Shown here one piece after another: positions 35,429-43,490 of a stretch of 57,529 bases of DNA. The notes beneath the pieces were generated by a model. It saw nothing but the letters and a program-made list of their open reading frames with translations. It did not search any database and was not told the origin of the DNA. The stretch spans positions 1-57,529 of the forward strand of contig CAMDJM010000027.1 of the NCBI GenBank assembly GCA_945900785.1. The letters are read 5' to 3'. The translations under genes and the position numbers were made by a program. Numbering within the stretch: the first letter of the stretch is position 1; each line of letters begins with the position of its first letter. The stretch is from Akkermansia muciniphila. GTDB taxonomy: Bacteria; Verrucomicrobiota; Verrucomicrobiia; Verrucomicrobiales; V1-33.

Positions 35429-36739
35429 TCAGGCGTTCTTCTTTTTCTTCTTGGCGGGAGCCGCCTTGGCAGGGGCTGCTGATTTGAAGGTGCCTTTCAG
35501 GAAAGGCTCGCCATAAACATCTTTGAAGGACTTCAGTATCTTGAACTGACCATCCTTGGTCGTTTCACCGATGAAGACATTTTTCGTCAGGTGATGATTT
35601 TTAGTGAAGGTCACCTTGCCCGCAGGACCATCGAAGCTGATCTTGCCGGACTCGAGGACGGTGCGGACCTTGTCGACATCAAAGGATTTGGCGGTTTCGA
35701 CGGCTTTTTTCCAGAGGTAAACTCCATTGTAGGAGAGGACCATGGGAGAGCAGGTGACGCGGCCTTCCTTGACGATTCCGGGAACTTCGGTGGTCTTCAA
35801 CCATCCCATGAAATTGTCGATGAACTTTTTATTGGCGGGGGTATCAATGGATTGGAAGTAGGTCCAGCAGCCGAGTTGACCGACCAGCTTGTCAGCGGGA
35901 AGGCCGCGGAATTCGTCCTCGGAGATGGAGAAGGAGACCACGGGGCAGTCTTCAGCGGTGAGACCGGCGGCAGCGTATTCCTTGAAGAAGGGCACGTTGG
36001 TATCGCCGTTGAGAGTGGACACGACACAGGCATCACCACTGGCGGCGAATTTCTTGATTTCACCCACGATCTGTTGATAGTCGGTGTGGCCAAAGGGGGT
36101 GTATTTCCCGGCGCTGATGACTTTGCCGTCCTTGTCCTTGCTGAGGCCGCCACCGATGTTGGCGATCGGGACGCCTTTGCTGAGCAAATACTCCAGCAGC
36201 ACGAGGTTGGTGGTTTGTGGGTAAACGTAGTCCGAGCCGAGGAGGTAGAATTTCTTCTTTCCTTCCGCAAGGAGGTAGTCCACGGCGGGGGTAGCCTGCT
36301 GGCCTACGGCTTCGGCAGTATAGAAGATGTTCTTGGACATTTCCTCCCCTTCGTATTGCACGGGGTAGAAGAGCAGACCGTTGTTCTTTTCATATACGGG
36401 GAGAACGGACTTGCGGCTGACGGAGGTCCAACAGCCGAAGGTGACGGCGGTTTTGTCGACTTCGAGGAGCTGCTTGGCTTTTTCGGCAAAGAGCGGCCAG
36501 TTCGAGGCACCGTCGACGACGACGGGTTCGATTTGTTTGCCCATGACGCCACCGGCTTTGTTGATCTCGTCGAAGGTGAAGAGGAGAACGTCGCGGAGGG
36601 AGGTCTCACTGATGGCCATGGTGCCGCTCAGGGAGTGAAGGACGCCGACTTTTACGGTCTCAGCTTTCACTGGGATGGTGAGGGCGGCGGCCGCCACGCA
36701 GAAGGTGGCGGCCGCTTTGATAAGGTGAGTTTTAATCAT
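35429..36739 (-). CDS. urtA: UrtA-type urea ABC transporter substrate-binding protein
   Basis: A 436-residue periplasmic binding protein for urea (possibly short-chain amides). The signal peptide ends in [10 protein letters not shown]. The mature protein begins [20 protein letters not shown], the urea-binding family start. Further family segments are [60 protein letters not shown] and [18 protein letters not shown]. The end is an unusual lysine-alanine tail ([16 protein letters not shown]) beyond the family limit. It lies 46 bases after an outer-membrane protein gene, and the pair shares a sigma-54 promoter. No urtB-urtE or urease genes follow; the transcript ends at a terminator. The partner permease must be encoded elsewhere. 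Confidence 0.93.
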   Translation of the reverse strand: MIKTHLIKAAATFCVAAAALTIPVKAETVKVGVLHSLSGTMAISETSLRDVLLFTFDEINKAGGVMGKQIEPVVVDGASNWPLFAEKAKQLLEVDKTAVTFGCWTSVSRKSVLPVYEKNNGLLFYPVQYEGEEMSKNIFYTAEAVGQQATPAVDYLLAEGKKKFYLLGSDYVYPQTTNLVLLEYLLSKGVPIANIGGGLSKDKDGKVISAGKYTPFGHTDYQQIVGEIKKFAASGDACVVSTLNGDTNVPFFKEYAAAGLTAEDCPVVSFSISEDEFRGLPADKLVGQLGCWTYFQSIDTPANKKFIDNFMGWLKTTEVPGIVKEGRVTCSPMVLSYNGVYLWKKAVETAKSFDVDKVRTVLESGKISFDGPAGKVTFTKNHHLTKNVFIGETTKDGQFKILKSFKDVYGEPFLKGTFKSAAPAKAAPAKKKKKNA

Positions 36740-36785
36740 GAGTTCTTGGAGCAGCGGACTGAGGAATGGTGAAATGGTCCAAGGG

Positions 36786-37595
36786 TTAGAAGGTCAGACC
36801 AAGACCGATGCTGCCGGTGAGGAAGCTGTCATCCACATTGGTCGGGAAGACCCCACCTTCGGTGTAGTAATAGACCAGACCGGCGTTGAGAGCCCAGTTC
36901 CCAGGAAGGAAAGACACCGGGACGGAGGCAGAGACGCCAGCCGAGGCGAAGGAGAAACCGCCATCACCCCCGTGGAAGCCTTCGGTATCGGCAGCGACCT
37001 GGATGGGGAAGCTGAGGGTGACGGGGCCGGCTTTAGTGCCTGGGGCGATGCCGAGGACCGTCACGAGACCGGTATCGAAGGGCTCAGCGCCGTCCACGCG
37101 GCCGTGCAGGAGGAGACTGGGGTTGAGCAGGCCGTCATTGTAGGCAACCTTGAAGTCGATGATGCGCTCGGATTGGGAAGCATACAACCACTCCTGATAA
37201 AGGAGTGTGAAGGCAAACTTGCCCGTGGTGTAGCCGAAGCCGCCCCAGACGTCGATTTCCTGGATGGCGTCGCCAATGCTGGAGTCCGTGTTGCTATTAA
37301 CGTCCCACCAGGTGCCGAGGATGGCTTTGAAGCCGCCACCGAGATCAAAATTGAGTTCGAAGGCGGGGTTGAAGGTGCCCTTATCACCAAAGTCCGTGCC
37401 AGCACCCCAGATGTCCTGACCGTAAGAAATAAAGTGGGTATTGTAGTTGAGGTTCAAGGAACCAGTGACCACAGGCGCAGTAGGAGGGGTAGGCGGGACC
37501 TGCATTTTTCCAGTGGTGGTGCCAGCGGTGGCTGCTGCTCCGCTAAGAGCAAGAGCGAGGAGGCTGGAGGCAACAGTTGCTTTGGAATACTTCAT
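36786..37595 (-). CDS. TorF-like outer-membrane beta-barrel protein (putative porin)
   Basis: A 269-residue outer-membrane protein. The signal peptide ends near AATAG. The barrel begins [20 protein letters not shown], with alternating strands such as [20 protein letters not shown] and [13 protein letters not shown], and ends in the classic aromatic strand [10 protein letters not shown]. It has the look of TorF-family putative porins. It is the first gene after a sigma-54 promoter and is followed at 46 bases by urtA, so I infer a pore for uptake of urea or other small nitrogen compounds across the outer membrane. The start at 37595 is supported by the signal peptide; a longer in-frame start exists but lacks one. 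Confidence 0.8.
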   Translation of the reverse strand: MKYSKATVASSLLALALSGAAATAGTTTGKMQVPPTPPTAPVVTGSLNLNYNTHFISYGQDIWGAGTDFGDKGTFNPAFELNFDLGGGFKAILGTWWDVNSNTDSSIGDAIQEIDVWGGFGYTTGKFAFTLLYQEWLYASQSERIIDFKVAYNDGLLNPSLLLHGRVDGAEPFDTGLVTVLGIAPGTKAGPVTLSFPIQVAADTEGFHGGDGGFSFASAGVSASVPVSFLPGNWALNAGLVYYYTEGGVFPTNVDDSFLTGSIGLGLTF

Positions 37596-37667
37596 GGATG
37601 GTGGGTATAGATGGTGTTTGGTTAATAGAAGTGAATTTGAATGGTTTAAATTCACACCCTCAACCGT

Positions 37668-37683
37668 AGCAAAGCCCGTTCCA
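37668..37683 (-). promoter_or_regulatory. Sigma-54 (-24/-12) promoter of the porin-urtA operon
   Basis: On the minus strand the site is TGGAACG-GGCT-TTGCT. It differs from the TGGCACG-N4-TTGCW consensus at one base and keeps GG-N10-GC. It lies 73-88 bases upstream of the porin start codon, almost the same distance as the glnK site. Confidence 0.75.
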
Positions 37684-37703
37684 AATTTAGCTGGATTACC
37701 ACA

Positions 37704-37720
37704 CATGAATTTCTTTCATG
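37704..37720. promoter_or_regulatory. Dyad upstream of the sigma-54 promoter
   Basis: CATGAA-TTTCT-TTCATG is a perfect 6-base inverted repeat with a 5-base spacer, 20 bases upstream of the -24 element. It could bind a regulator, but it does not match the NtrC consensus and is closer than usual enhancer sites. Confidence 0.4.
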
Positions 37721-37797
37721 CTTTGGGCGATGTTTGCCTGAAACGAAGGGCCGACCGGCCATTTTCCTGAGCAAAAACGGAATGGGAATGGGCCATT

Positions 37798-39114
37798 CTA
37801 ATCACTGCGCCAACTGTCGGAGACAATGCGGCCAAGCCCGACCCAGCGGCCGCGGCGGTCATCGCCGCGCCAGACCAGTTCCACAATGACGTAGGACTCC
37901 GCCTCCCAGGAGGCACGGTCGCCCGTGGCCAGTTTTTCCTGGTAGACACTGCTGTCCACATCAGCCCAGACGTGGAAGGTTTCCTCGCGGGCCGGCGGTT
38001 CGACGGAGTAGGCCAGTCGGGTGGTGTCCTGCCCCGGGACGGGTGGTCCGAAATAATGGGCCCGGCGCAAAAGCACACGGAAGCGCCCCCGTGCCTCAGT
38101 TGGGGCAGCAAAGAAATCATGCAATCGCGTGGAAACACTTTCCGTGAAGGATTCCCAATCGACGCGGAAACCGTCTTTGGTCTGCTCCACAGCAACGGGG
38201 ATGGGGGCTTCGCGGTCTTTCAGGAAGACATTGTAAAGATGAAAGGGCTGGTTGGAATTCGGCACTTCGCCCTCGGTGAGCAGAGTCAATTCCGTGAGCG
38301 CCAAGGGGCCGATGGGATTGCTCTGATAGTAGTTTTTCATCCCGGATTTGATTTTATCAGGATTCTGGGAAACGGAGAGCCGCTCTTCGATGGTGGTGGC
38401 AAGCAGGAAGTGCTCCAGCGTGGCCCGGGAGTCCTGGCGCGCTTTGACCGAATCCATGGCTGCAATGGTCCGGCGGTTTTCAGGGTCGGATTGCCCTGCC
38501 CCAGAGGGGACCGGCGGATCGCCGGAGGGATCCTCCGCGACCGGAATAGCCGTGACGGGGACGCTGGAATTTGTGGGCAGAGGCGGGTCGGTTTCCCTGG
38601 CGGCTGGGACGGCCTCTGTATCAGCATCTCCATCCTGGATAGGCTTGGCAGACTTTTCAGAAACCGGAGGCGGGGCGGAGACCGGGCCGGGAGGCAAGGG
38701 GGGCCGGGAAATGGCCCCCGGGGTAGCGGCCGGAGCACTGGAGACCACCGCTTGGGCCTGACCATAGATCTCCGCCGGGGCGGGATCCCCGTTTCCGGAA
38801 TTTTCCGGCTTGGGGAAAGGAGGCGGGGCGGTCCGGGGCCGCACGGTTTGCTTCGTCGTCGCGATGACAGGCGGTGTGGGCACGGGACTGCGCCCCACGG
38901 AATCTGCAGCAGGTTTCGAGGGCAAATATTGGGAAATGGCCAGGACCAGCCCTGCCCCGGCGATGACCGGAAGCACATACAGCGGAAGGGACCGGGCGGG
39001 GGGGATCTTTTCCGGATTTAGAGTGTCCGGCAGATCCGGCAGGATAAAGTTGGTGCCGCATTGCTGGCAGATCACCGCCGCCCCTGACTGTTCCAAAGGC
39101 ACGGAAGAAATCAT
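37798..39114 (-). CDS. Zinc-ribbon membrane protein of unknown function, amber codon near its 5' end
   Basis: Reading from 39114 gives 438 residues. The start falls in the middle of a zinc ribbon: the second knuckle CQQCGTNF is inside, while the first, CPGCG, is coded immediately upstream in the same frame. Further upstream an ATG at 39157-39159 is followed by GCG ACT and then TAG at 39148-39150, before the CPGCG codons. So either the gene starts downstream, losing half the ribbon, or the TAG is a recent change. A membrane helix (LYVLPVIAGAGLVLAIS), a long proline-rich linker and a C-terminal domain (FHLYNVFLKDREAPIPVAVE; YVIVELVWRGDDRRGRW) follow. Function unknown. Confidence 0.75.
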   Translation of the reverse strand: MISSVPLEQSGAAVICQQCGTNFILPDLPDTLNPEKIPPARSLPLYVLPVIAGAGLVLAISQYLPSKPAADSVGRSPVPTPPVIATTKQTVRPRTAPPPFPKPENSGNGDPAPAEIYGQAQAVVSSAPAATPGAISRPPLPPGPVSAPPPVSEKSAKPIQDGDADTEAVPAARETDPPLPTNSSVPVTAIPVAEDPSGDPPVPSGAGQSDPENRRTIAAMDSVKARQDSRATLEHFLLATTIEERLSVSQNPDKIKSGMKNYYQSNPIGPLALTELTLLTEGEVPNSNQPFHLYNVFLKDREAPIPVAVEQTKDGFRVDWESFTESVSTRLHDFFAAPTEARGRFRVLLRRAHYFGPPVPGQDTTRLAYSVEPPAREETFHVWADVDSSVYQEKLATGDRASWEAESYVIVELVWRGDDRRGRWVGLGRIVSDSWRSD

Positions 39115-39195
39115 GCCACAGCCGGGGCAGGAAGCTGGGAATTCGGACTAAGTCGCCATGGTGCAGCCCAATCATGGGGCAGAGTGGCCGGAGAA

Positions 39196-39648
39196 TCAAG
39201 TCCGCTGCGCAAGGGCGGACACCCGGCGGAAAATTGGCTTGGCGAGGGGCACGGCGAGGGCACTACCCGCCAGGTCGGCGAGCCAATCGTAAACATCCAG
39301 CCCGTTGCGCCCCGGGGTGTAGGATTGGTGCCATTCGTCAAACCACCCGACCATGGCCCCGGTCAGCAACACAATAACTGCGATTTTTCCCCAGGAGGGA
39401 CCATCTGCAGCCCTTCCGGCAGCCCGTGACCGCAGGGCCAGGGCCATCGCCAGACTGGCACCTCCAGCGGCGAAATAAATGGCGTGCTCCACCTTGTCGA
39501 TACCGCTGATATTGATCTGAGGCCCGGGGTTGCTGCGCGATGAAAGAATGCAAAGCACGGTCAACCACAACCCCCAGAGCCAGCCCCACGTGGATGGGTG
39601 GGAAAGTCTCCGGATCGCCCGGGGCCACTCAGAAGGCTGCTCGCTCAT
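39196..39648 (-). CDS. VanZ-like family protein
   Basis: A 150-residue integral membrane protein. Helices are visible at WGWLWGLWLTVLCILS, HAIYFAAGGASLAMALALR and IAVIVLLTGAMVGW. The VanZ-family motifs are DKVEHAIYFAAGGASLA and DEWHQSYTPGRNGLDVYDWL, with the acidic and histidine residues that mark the group. VanZ confers low-level teicoplanin resistance in enterococci; the wider family is uncharacterised. It lies 82 bases from the zinc-ribbon gene on the same strand. The function here is unknown. Confidence 0.88.
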   Translation of the reverse strand: MSEQPSEWPRAIRRLSHPSTWGWLWGLWLTVLCILSSRSNPGPQINISGIDKVEHAIYFAAGGASLAMALALRSRAAGRAADGPSWGKIAVIVLLTGAMVGWFDEWHQSYTPGRNGLDVYDWLADLAGSALAVPLAKPIFRRVSALAQRT

Positions 39649-39699
39649 GTCAGGAAAAAGGTGCGGGAGGATGGGACGGACGACGCCGGGTGCCCTGCG

Positions 39700-39978
39700 C
39701 TAACGCGGTCCGTTGTTCAGCTCGGACTCCAGCCGTTCGCTCAGCCATTGCTTGATCATGCTCTGGTAGTTCAGATAGCGGGACCGCGCCAGCCGTTTTA
39801 TCCGGGCCAGCATGCGGGGATCGAAGCGCAGCGTGATGGTCGTGCTTTCCCGCACATCCGGGCGGTGCAGGGCGCTGTTCATCAGGCGGGCATCCAACTG
39901 ATGACCCGCCCAAAAGATTGCTTCTTCGCTCTCATCGGCAAACTCGGGAACCTCCCGCCAGGACATGATTTTGTTCAT
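39700..39978 (-). CDS. BrnA/CopG-like antitoxin
   Basis: A 92-residue ribbon-helix-helix-type protein. The N-terminal part EVPEFADESEEAIFWAGHQL is typical of CopG/BrnA antitoxins. The DNA-binding part is TTITLRFDPRMLARIKRLAR, followed by a helix SMIKQWLSERLESEL. It lies 9 bases downstream of the BrnT-like toxin gene; toxin first and antitoxin second is the BrnTA order. It would bind the toxin and repress the operon. The identification rests on size, motif pattern and partner. Confidence 0.75.
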   Translation of the reverse strand: MNKIMSWREVPEFADESEEAIFWAGHQLDARLMNSALHRPDVRESTTITLRFDPRMLARIKRLARSRYLNYQSMIKQWLSERLESELNNGPR

Positions 39979-39987
39979 CGTTTCAGA

Positions 39988-40266
39988 TTAGAGGAATTCG
40001 GTGTTCTTGCGATCGTAAAAGCTCAGTTCATCCGCCGTCATGGAGCGGGCAAAGAGGACGCGGTATTTTTTCCCATCTGTCCAAAAGATGCTGAAAATGG
40101 CCTGGTTGCCGATGGTCTTCCCCAGGCAGAAATACCGCGCCGGGGTGCCTGCGATCTCGGATTCCGGCAGCAGGCGCAGGGAGAAGGGATCCTCGAAAGA
40201 TTCTTCAATCTCCCGGGGCGGGATGACCTTCAGGTCAAATGGGGCGTCCAGCCAGTCAAAGTCCAT
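39988..40266 (-). CDS. BrnT-like ribonuclease toxin
   Basis: A 92-residue small protein. The start MDFDWLDAPFDLKVIPPREI and the central strands RYFCLGKTIGNQAIFSIFWT plus KYRVLFARSMTADELSFYDR fit the BrnT fold (a RelE-like RNase). In BrnT the segment RVLFARSMT corresponds to the IRIISARRAT strand. It ends 9 bases before the antitoxin gene. The N-terminal part is more divergent than usual, so the call is moderate; a ParE/HigB-like toxin is an alternative. Confidence 0.65.
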   Translation of the reverse strand: MDFDWLDAPFDLKVIPPREIEESFEDPFSLRLLPESEIAGTPARYFCLGKTIGNQAIFSIFWTDGKKYRVLFARSMTADELSFYDRKNTEFL

Positions 40267-40320
40267 CAGCAGTGGGATCAGGGGTGGTTCAGGGATAATA
40301 AAAGACAGCCATGGCTTCCA

Positions 40321-40722
40321 TCAAACGGGCAGGCGGGACGCATCGGGGCGGCGCTGGATCAATTCGATTTCATAGCCTTCCGGAGCGTCGATGAAGGCAA
40401 AAATCGTCCCTGCACTTGAAACCGTAGGCCCATCCGACAGAGGGTAGCCCAGGGCCGCCGAGTGCGCCGCAAAGGCTTCCAGATCATCCACTTCAAAGGC
40501 CAGGTGCGTCAAATCCGGCCCCACAATCACCGGGCCGCTGGCATCGTATTGGCAAATTTCAATGTGTTCCTCACTCCCCGGCGTCTCCAGAAAAACGAGT
40601 TCAGAGCCCCGGGGGGACTTATGGCGGCGGATTTCCTTCAATCCGAGGACCTGGGTGTAGAAATCGACGGTGCGGGCGAGATCCGCGACGCGGTAGCGGG
40701 TATGAAGCAGGCGGGTAACCAT
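40321..40722 (-). CDS. Glyoxalase I-type VOC family protein
   Basis: A 133-residue vicinal-oxygen-chelate protein. The metal ligands of GloA can be placed: His7 (LLHTRYRV), Glu55 (EEHIEICQ), His73 (LTHLAFEV) and Glu120 (GYEIELIQ), all at the spacing of E. coli lactoylglutathione lyase. The start MVTRLLHTRYRVADL at 40722 is the family start; a frame reaching 40782 adds unrelated residues. A lactoylglutathione lyase role is likely, though other VOC substrates are possible. No partner genes. Confidence 0.87.
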   Translation of the reverse strand: MVTRLLHTRYRVADLARTVDFYTQVLGLKEIRRHKSPRGSELVFLETPGSEEHIEICQYDASGPVIVGPDLTHLAFEVDDLEAFAAHSAALGYPLSDGPTVSSAGTIFAFIDAPEGYEIELIQRRPDASRLPV

Positions 40723-40811
40723 GGGGAAAAAGGTGGCGTTTTCATCCACCGCCCACCGTCCACGCAGCATCGGTTGGGGCAACCCCTTTGTTTCCCAGGA
40801 TGTTTCCCGGA

Positions 40812-41645
40812 CTAGCTGGGGCCTGGATGCCGCCCCTTCCCCTGTTTGGCAGGAGTGGCCAGTGCTTTTTTCGCCACGGTTTTTTTGCTGGATCCTTTTT
40901 GGGCTGGAGGCGCGGCGGCGGTGGTCGGAACGGGCCTTGGATCCGGAGCCGCAAAATCGATCCCGAACAAGGCGCTCAGGTCCTCGCCCGCCAGCTCGTC
41001 CGCTTCAGCCCCACCCGGTCCTGTCAGCGCAGTGGCGGAAACGGCGATGAGTTCCGAGGGGTCAACCCCCCTCAGTTCAAAAAAGGTTTTCGGATCCTGA
41101 TCAAAGCGCACGCCGATGGCATACAGCACCGCTGCCTGATGCTTGCAGAGATCCGCAAAGTCCGGGCAACTGCAGCCGTGCCGGATCTCCTGGCGTCGCG
41201 GAAACAAGCCTGTCAGCGGATCGGTCACGATCTTCATGACGTGATCCCCCAGCTTGCCGCTGAGAAGATCCAGCAGGCTGCCCACCTTGCCGGCACACTC
41301 GTCCTTGATCTTTTTCCACGCCGCTGGCGGCAGCGGGGCCAGACTGATCTCCACGGTGTATAGATCCGATCCAGCCACCTCCGCCGAGACCTTCCCGCCA
41401 TCAGTGCTGAAATTGTAGACATTCCCTTGGCGCAAATAGGTGCGGCCCTTGGGCAGCCGGTTTTCATAGCCGCAATAATTTTCCAAATGCCGGCACCAGG
41501 CCTGCCCCCAGAAGCTGCTGGTCAACTTGGTGCCTTTGGGCGAATCGAAAGCCTCAAAATGTTCCCCGCGCTTCCGGCGCTTTTCGATTTTGCGCTGCAC
41601 CGCCGCCTTCCGCTCTGCCGCGCTCTCATATTCATACCATGACAT
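40812..41645 (-). CDS. SWIM zinc-finger protein
   Basis: A 277-residue protein. It begins MSWYEYESAAERKAAVQRKI, the usual start of SWIM proteins that accompany Snf2-type helicases. The domain GTKLTSSFWGQAWCRHLENY and the SWIM finger CSCPDFADLCKHQAAVLYAI (CxC-x6-CxH) follow. A long alanine/proline/lysine tail ends it. The typical neighbour, a SNF2-family helicase with its own SWIM-linked partner, is absent. A start 105 bases upstream is possible. SWIM fingers bind DNA or proteins; its target is unknown. Confidence 0.85.
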   Translation of the reverse strand: MSWYEYESAAERKAAVQRKIEKRRKRGEHFEAFDSPKGTKLTSSFWGQAWCRHLENYCGYENRLPKGRTYLRQGNVYNFSTDGGKVSAEVAGSDLYTVEISLAPLPPAAWKKIKDECAGKVGSLLDLLSGKLGDHVMKIVTDPLTGLFPRRQEIRHGCSCPDFADLCKHQAAVLYAIGVRFDQDPKTFFELRGVDPSELIAVSATALTGPGGAEADELAGEDLSALFGIDFAAPDPRPVPTTAAAPPAQKGSSKKTVAKKALATPAKQGKGRHPGPS

Positions 41646-41924
41646 GGCAAAAGGTTTGCCGAACGAAGGCGATTCGTCGACCTCGAATCCCAGGCAAAAT
41701 GCCAACGCCATTTTTTCCCTTCCCACACCCCGGAAACCACGGCCGGACAACTCAAGCTAAAGTATTGTTTATCATCTGGAAAACCTGGATATTAACACAC
41801 GCAGTCAACACGATAAAAAGGGGCAATTGCTTGACGGGATGGCGAGGACGTTCCAATCTGGTCTGCTCTCTGCTGGTTTCTCCCCCGCCGTGTTGAAGCA
41901 CCTTGTGAACTGTTTATTGCGATT

Positions 41925-42956
41925 ATGAATTTAAGGGATCAGCTAAAGGACATCCTCCCCGAAATCCTGCCATCCAACCCGGCGGAACCGATCAAGGGGA
42001 CAGAACTCATCCGTCTCGTCAAATTCAGCCTGAAGCAGGAATATAGCGATGCCACCCTGCGCTATCATTTTTCCATCATGTGCTGTGATCCGGCCAGCCC
42101 CATCGCCAAGGTGGAGCAGGGCCAGGGATATTACCTGCGGCGATTGCCCACCGGGCTCTCCAGCAGCGGTCCTGCCACCCTCGCGCAGGCCAAGCTGGGG
42201 CTGCTTTTCGAAACCACGCCGGAGCAGATGGACCGCGCCTTGGCCCGCACCCTGAAGTTCCGCGCCATTTATGAGCGGGACATGGATCTCGCCGGCCGCT
42301 TTCCCTTTATTTTTGAAGCCTCCTTCGCCCCCGGAGCCCCCTACGAGAACCTGTGGAAATGCCCGGATGCCGCCGTGCTGGACTGGGGCGGCGGCGAGAT
42401 TTCAGAAAACGGCTTGGCCCTCAGTCCCCGGCTGCTGGAGCAAAAACGCATGATGGGCGTGCCCCCCTTCACCATGACCAGCGTGAAGCTGAAAATCGCC
42501 GTCAGCCATGACAGCTACCGCGAGGATTTTTTCCAGGCGCTGAGCCACGCCCGCTGGGGCCATGGCGGAGAGCTGGTGATCGCAGCCCCCATCCTGGATG
42601 AACAACTCGCGGAGGAACTCCGCCAGTTGGGCACCGAATTCGGCCTCGGCATCCAGGTGTATAACATTGATGAGGACGACCTGGATGACCTGCCGCCCGG
42701 CTACATCATCCAGCAAATGACGCCCCGGGAATTCGAAGCCCTGCTGGCACGGGTGAAGCGGCAGCGCCTGACCTCCTCCCGGCCCCGCACCCTGGAATGG
42801 CGCCTCATCGAGCAGGTGCGCCAAGGCAATGCCGAGTTCCAGGAACTCTTCCTCTGGGTGCAGCGCTGCCTCGAAGACGGCAAGGCCTACCGCCGCCAGG
42901 AATTCGCCACCCTGATGGATAACCTGGTCAGCGAACCGGTCCCCATTGTCAAATAA
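41925..42956 (+). CDS. Winged-helix/HrgA-like protein of unknown function
   Basis: A 343-residue protein. Residues 1-75 look like a winged helix (IKGTELIRLVKFSLKQEYSD; LRYHFSIMCCDPASPIAKVE). The middle holds KCPDAAVLDWGGG and VSHDSYREDFFQALSHARWG followed by GELVIAAPILDEQLAEELRQ. The latter pattern resembles the C-terminal domain of COG2958/HrgA-type proteins, often placed near restriction genes; in those an E-x-K pair is expected before the SNLREAFFQA-like helix. Here the pair is not clear (SVKLKIAVSH), so nuclease activity is doubtful. Divergent to the SWIM gene with 279 bases between them, which hold no other feature. The functional call is tentative. Confidence 0.72.
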   Translation: MNLRDQLKDILPEILPSNPAEPIKGTELIRLVKFSLKQEYSDATLRYHFSIMCCDPASPIAKVEQGQGYYLRRLPTGLSSSGPATLAQAKLGLLFETTPEQMDRALARTLKFRAIYERDMDLAGRFPFIFEASFAPGAPYENLWKCPDAAVLDWGGGEISENGLALSPRLLEQKRMMGVPPFTMTSVKLKIAVSHDSYREDFFQALSHARWGHGGELVIAAPILDEQLAEELRQLGTEFGLGIQVYNIDEDDLDDLPPGYIIQQMTPREFEALLARVKRQRLTSSRPRTLEWRLIEQVRQGNAEFQELFLWVQRCLEDGKAYRRQEFATLMDNLVSEPVPIVK

Positions 42957-42986
42957 CCCTGCGGCGCCGGTCCCCTTGGCCAGAGT

Positions 42987-43013
42987 GGTCAGCCCGGTCA
43001 GCCCGGTCAGCTC
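42987..43013 (+). repeat. Three tandem copies of a 9-base unit between convergent genes
   Basis: GGTCAGCCC, GGTCAGCCC and GGTCAGCTC in a row. The block lies between CCAGAG (42980-42985) and CTCTGG (43011-43016), which can pair, so it may act as a weak bidirectional hairpin. Confidence 0.6.
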
Positions 43014-43022
43014 TGGAAAAAT

Positions 43023-43490
43023 TCAGGCAGCCGTGACCTGCCAGGTGTGGATCGCCGGATTGACAATGTCCCGCACGAAGCGCTCCGCGTGGGAGGCCGC
43101 ACCGGCTTCTCCGAAGAGATAGACGCGGTGGTTGATCTTCAGACTGGTGATGGAAAAGCCAGCGGCGGCACCGTCCGGGCCCGCCGTGCTGCGGTGGTGG
43201 GCGAGGATGGTTTCCTTCTCGTGATCCAAGGCTCCGGCCTTCATGCCATAGTCCAGGAAAAAGGCGAATTCCGTCAGCGCCGGAGCTTCCCCGGTGCGCA
43301 GCTCGTGGCTCACGGGATCAGCGAGCACTTTCGTCAGAAAGGCCGTCACGGCGGCTTCATCCCCGGTGTATTCCACCAGATAGCGGCGGGTGTGCCGGGC
43401 CGTCAGGTGCTCCGCGAGAGGGGTGTAAAGCAGGGCATTTGCATCCCCGGCGTGGTCGAAGCGACCGATGACTTCAGCTTGCAAGTGCAT
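43023..43490 (-). CDS. Free-standing duplicated PurS-like domain protein
   Basis: A 155-residue protein starting MHLQAEVIGRFDHAGD. Two PurS-type half-domains can be seen. The first is RRYLVEYTGDEAAVTAFLTK-LADPVSHEL, matching the beta-alpha-LVNPVVEEY end of PurS. The second is AFFLDYGMKAGALDHEKETI through NHRVYLFGE and ERFVRDIVNPAIHTWQV, a complete PurS pattern. Such a doubled domain is normally fused to the N-terminus of large PurL (FGAM synthase). Here it is separate and overlaps the end of purC by 17 bases, which supports a purine role. PurS helps channel ammonia and binds ADP in the FGAM synthase complex. The role is inferred. Confidence 0.6.
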   Translation of the reverse strand: MHLQAEVIGRFDHAGDANALLYTPLAEHLTARHTRRYLVEYTGDEAAVTAFLTKVLADPVSHELRTGEAPALTEFAFFLDYGMKAGALDHEKETILAHHRSTAGPDGAAAGFSITSLKINHRVYLFGEAGAASHAERFVRDIVNPAIHTWQVTAA

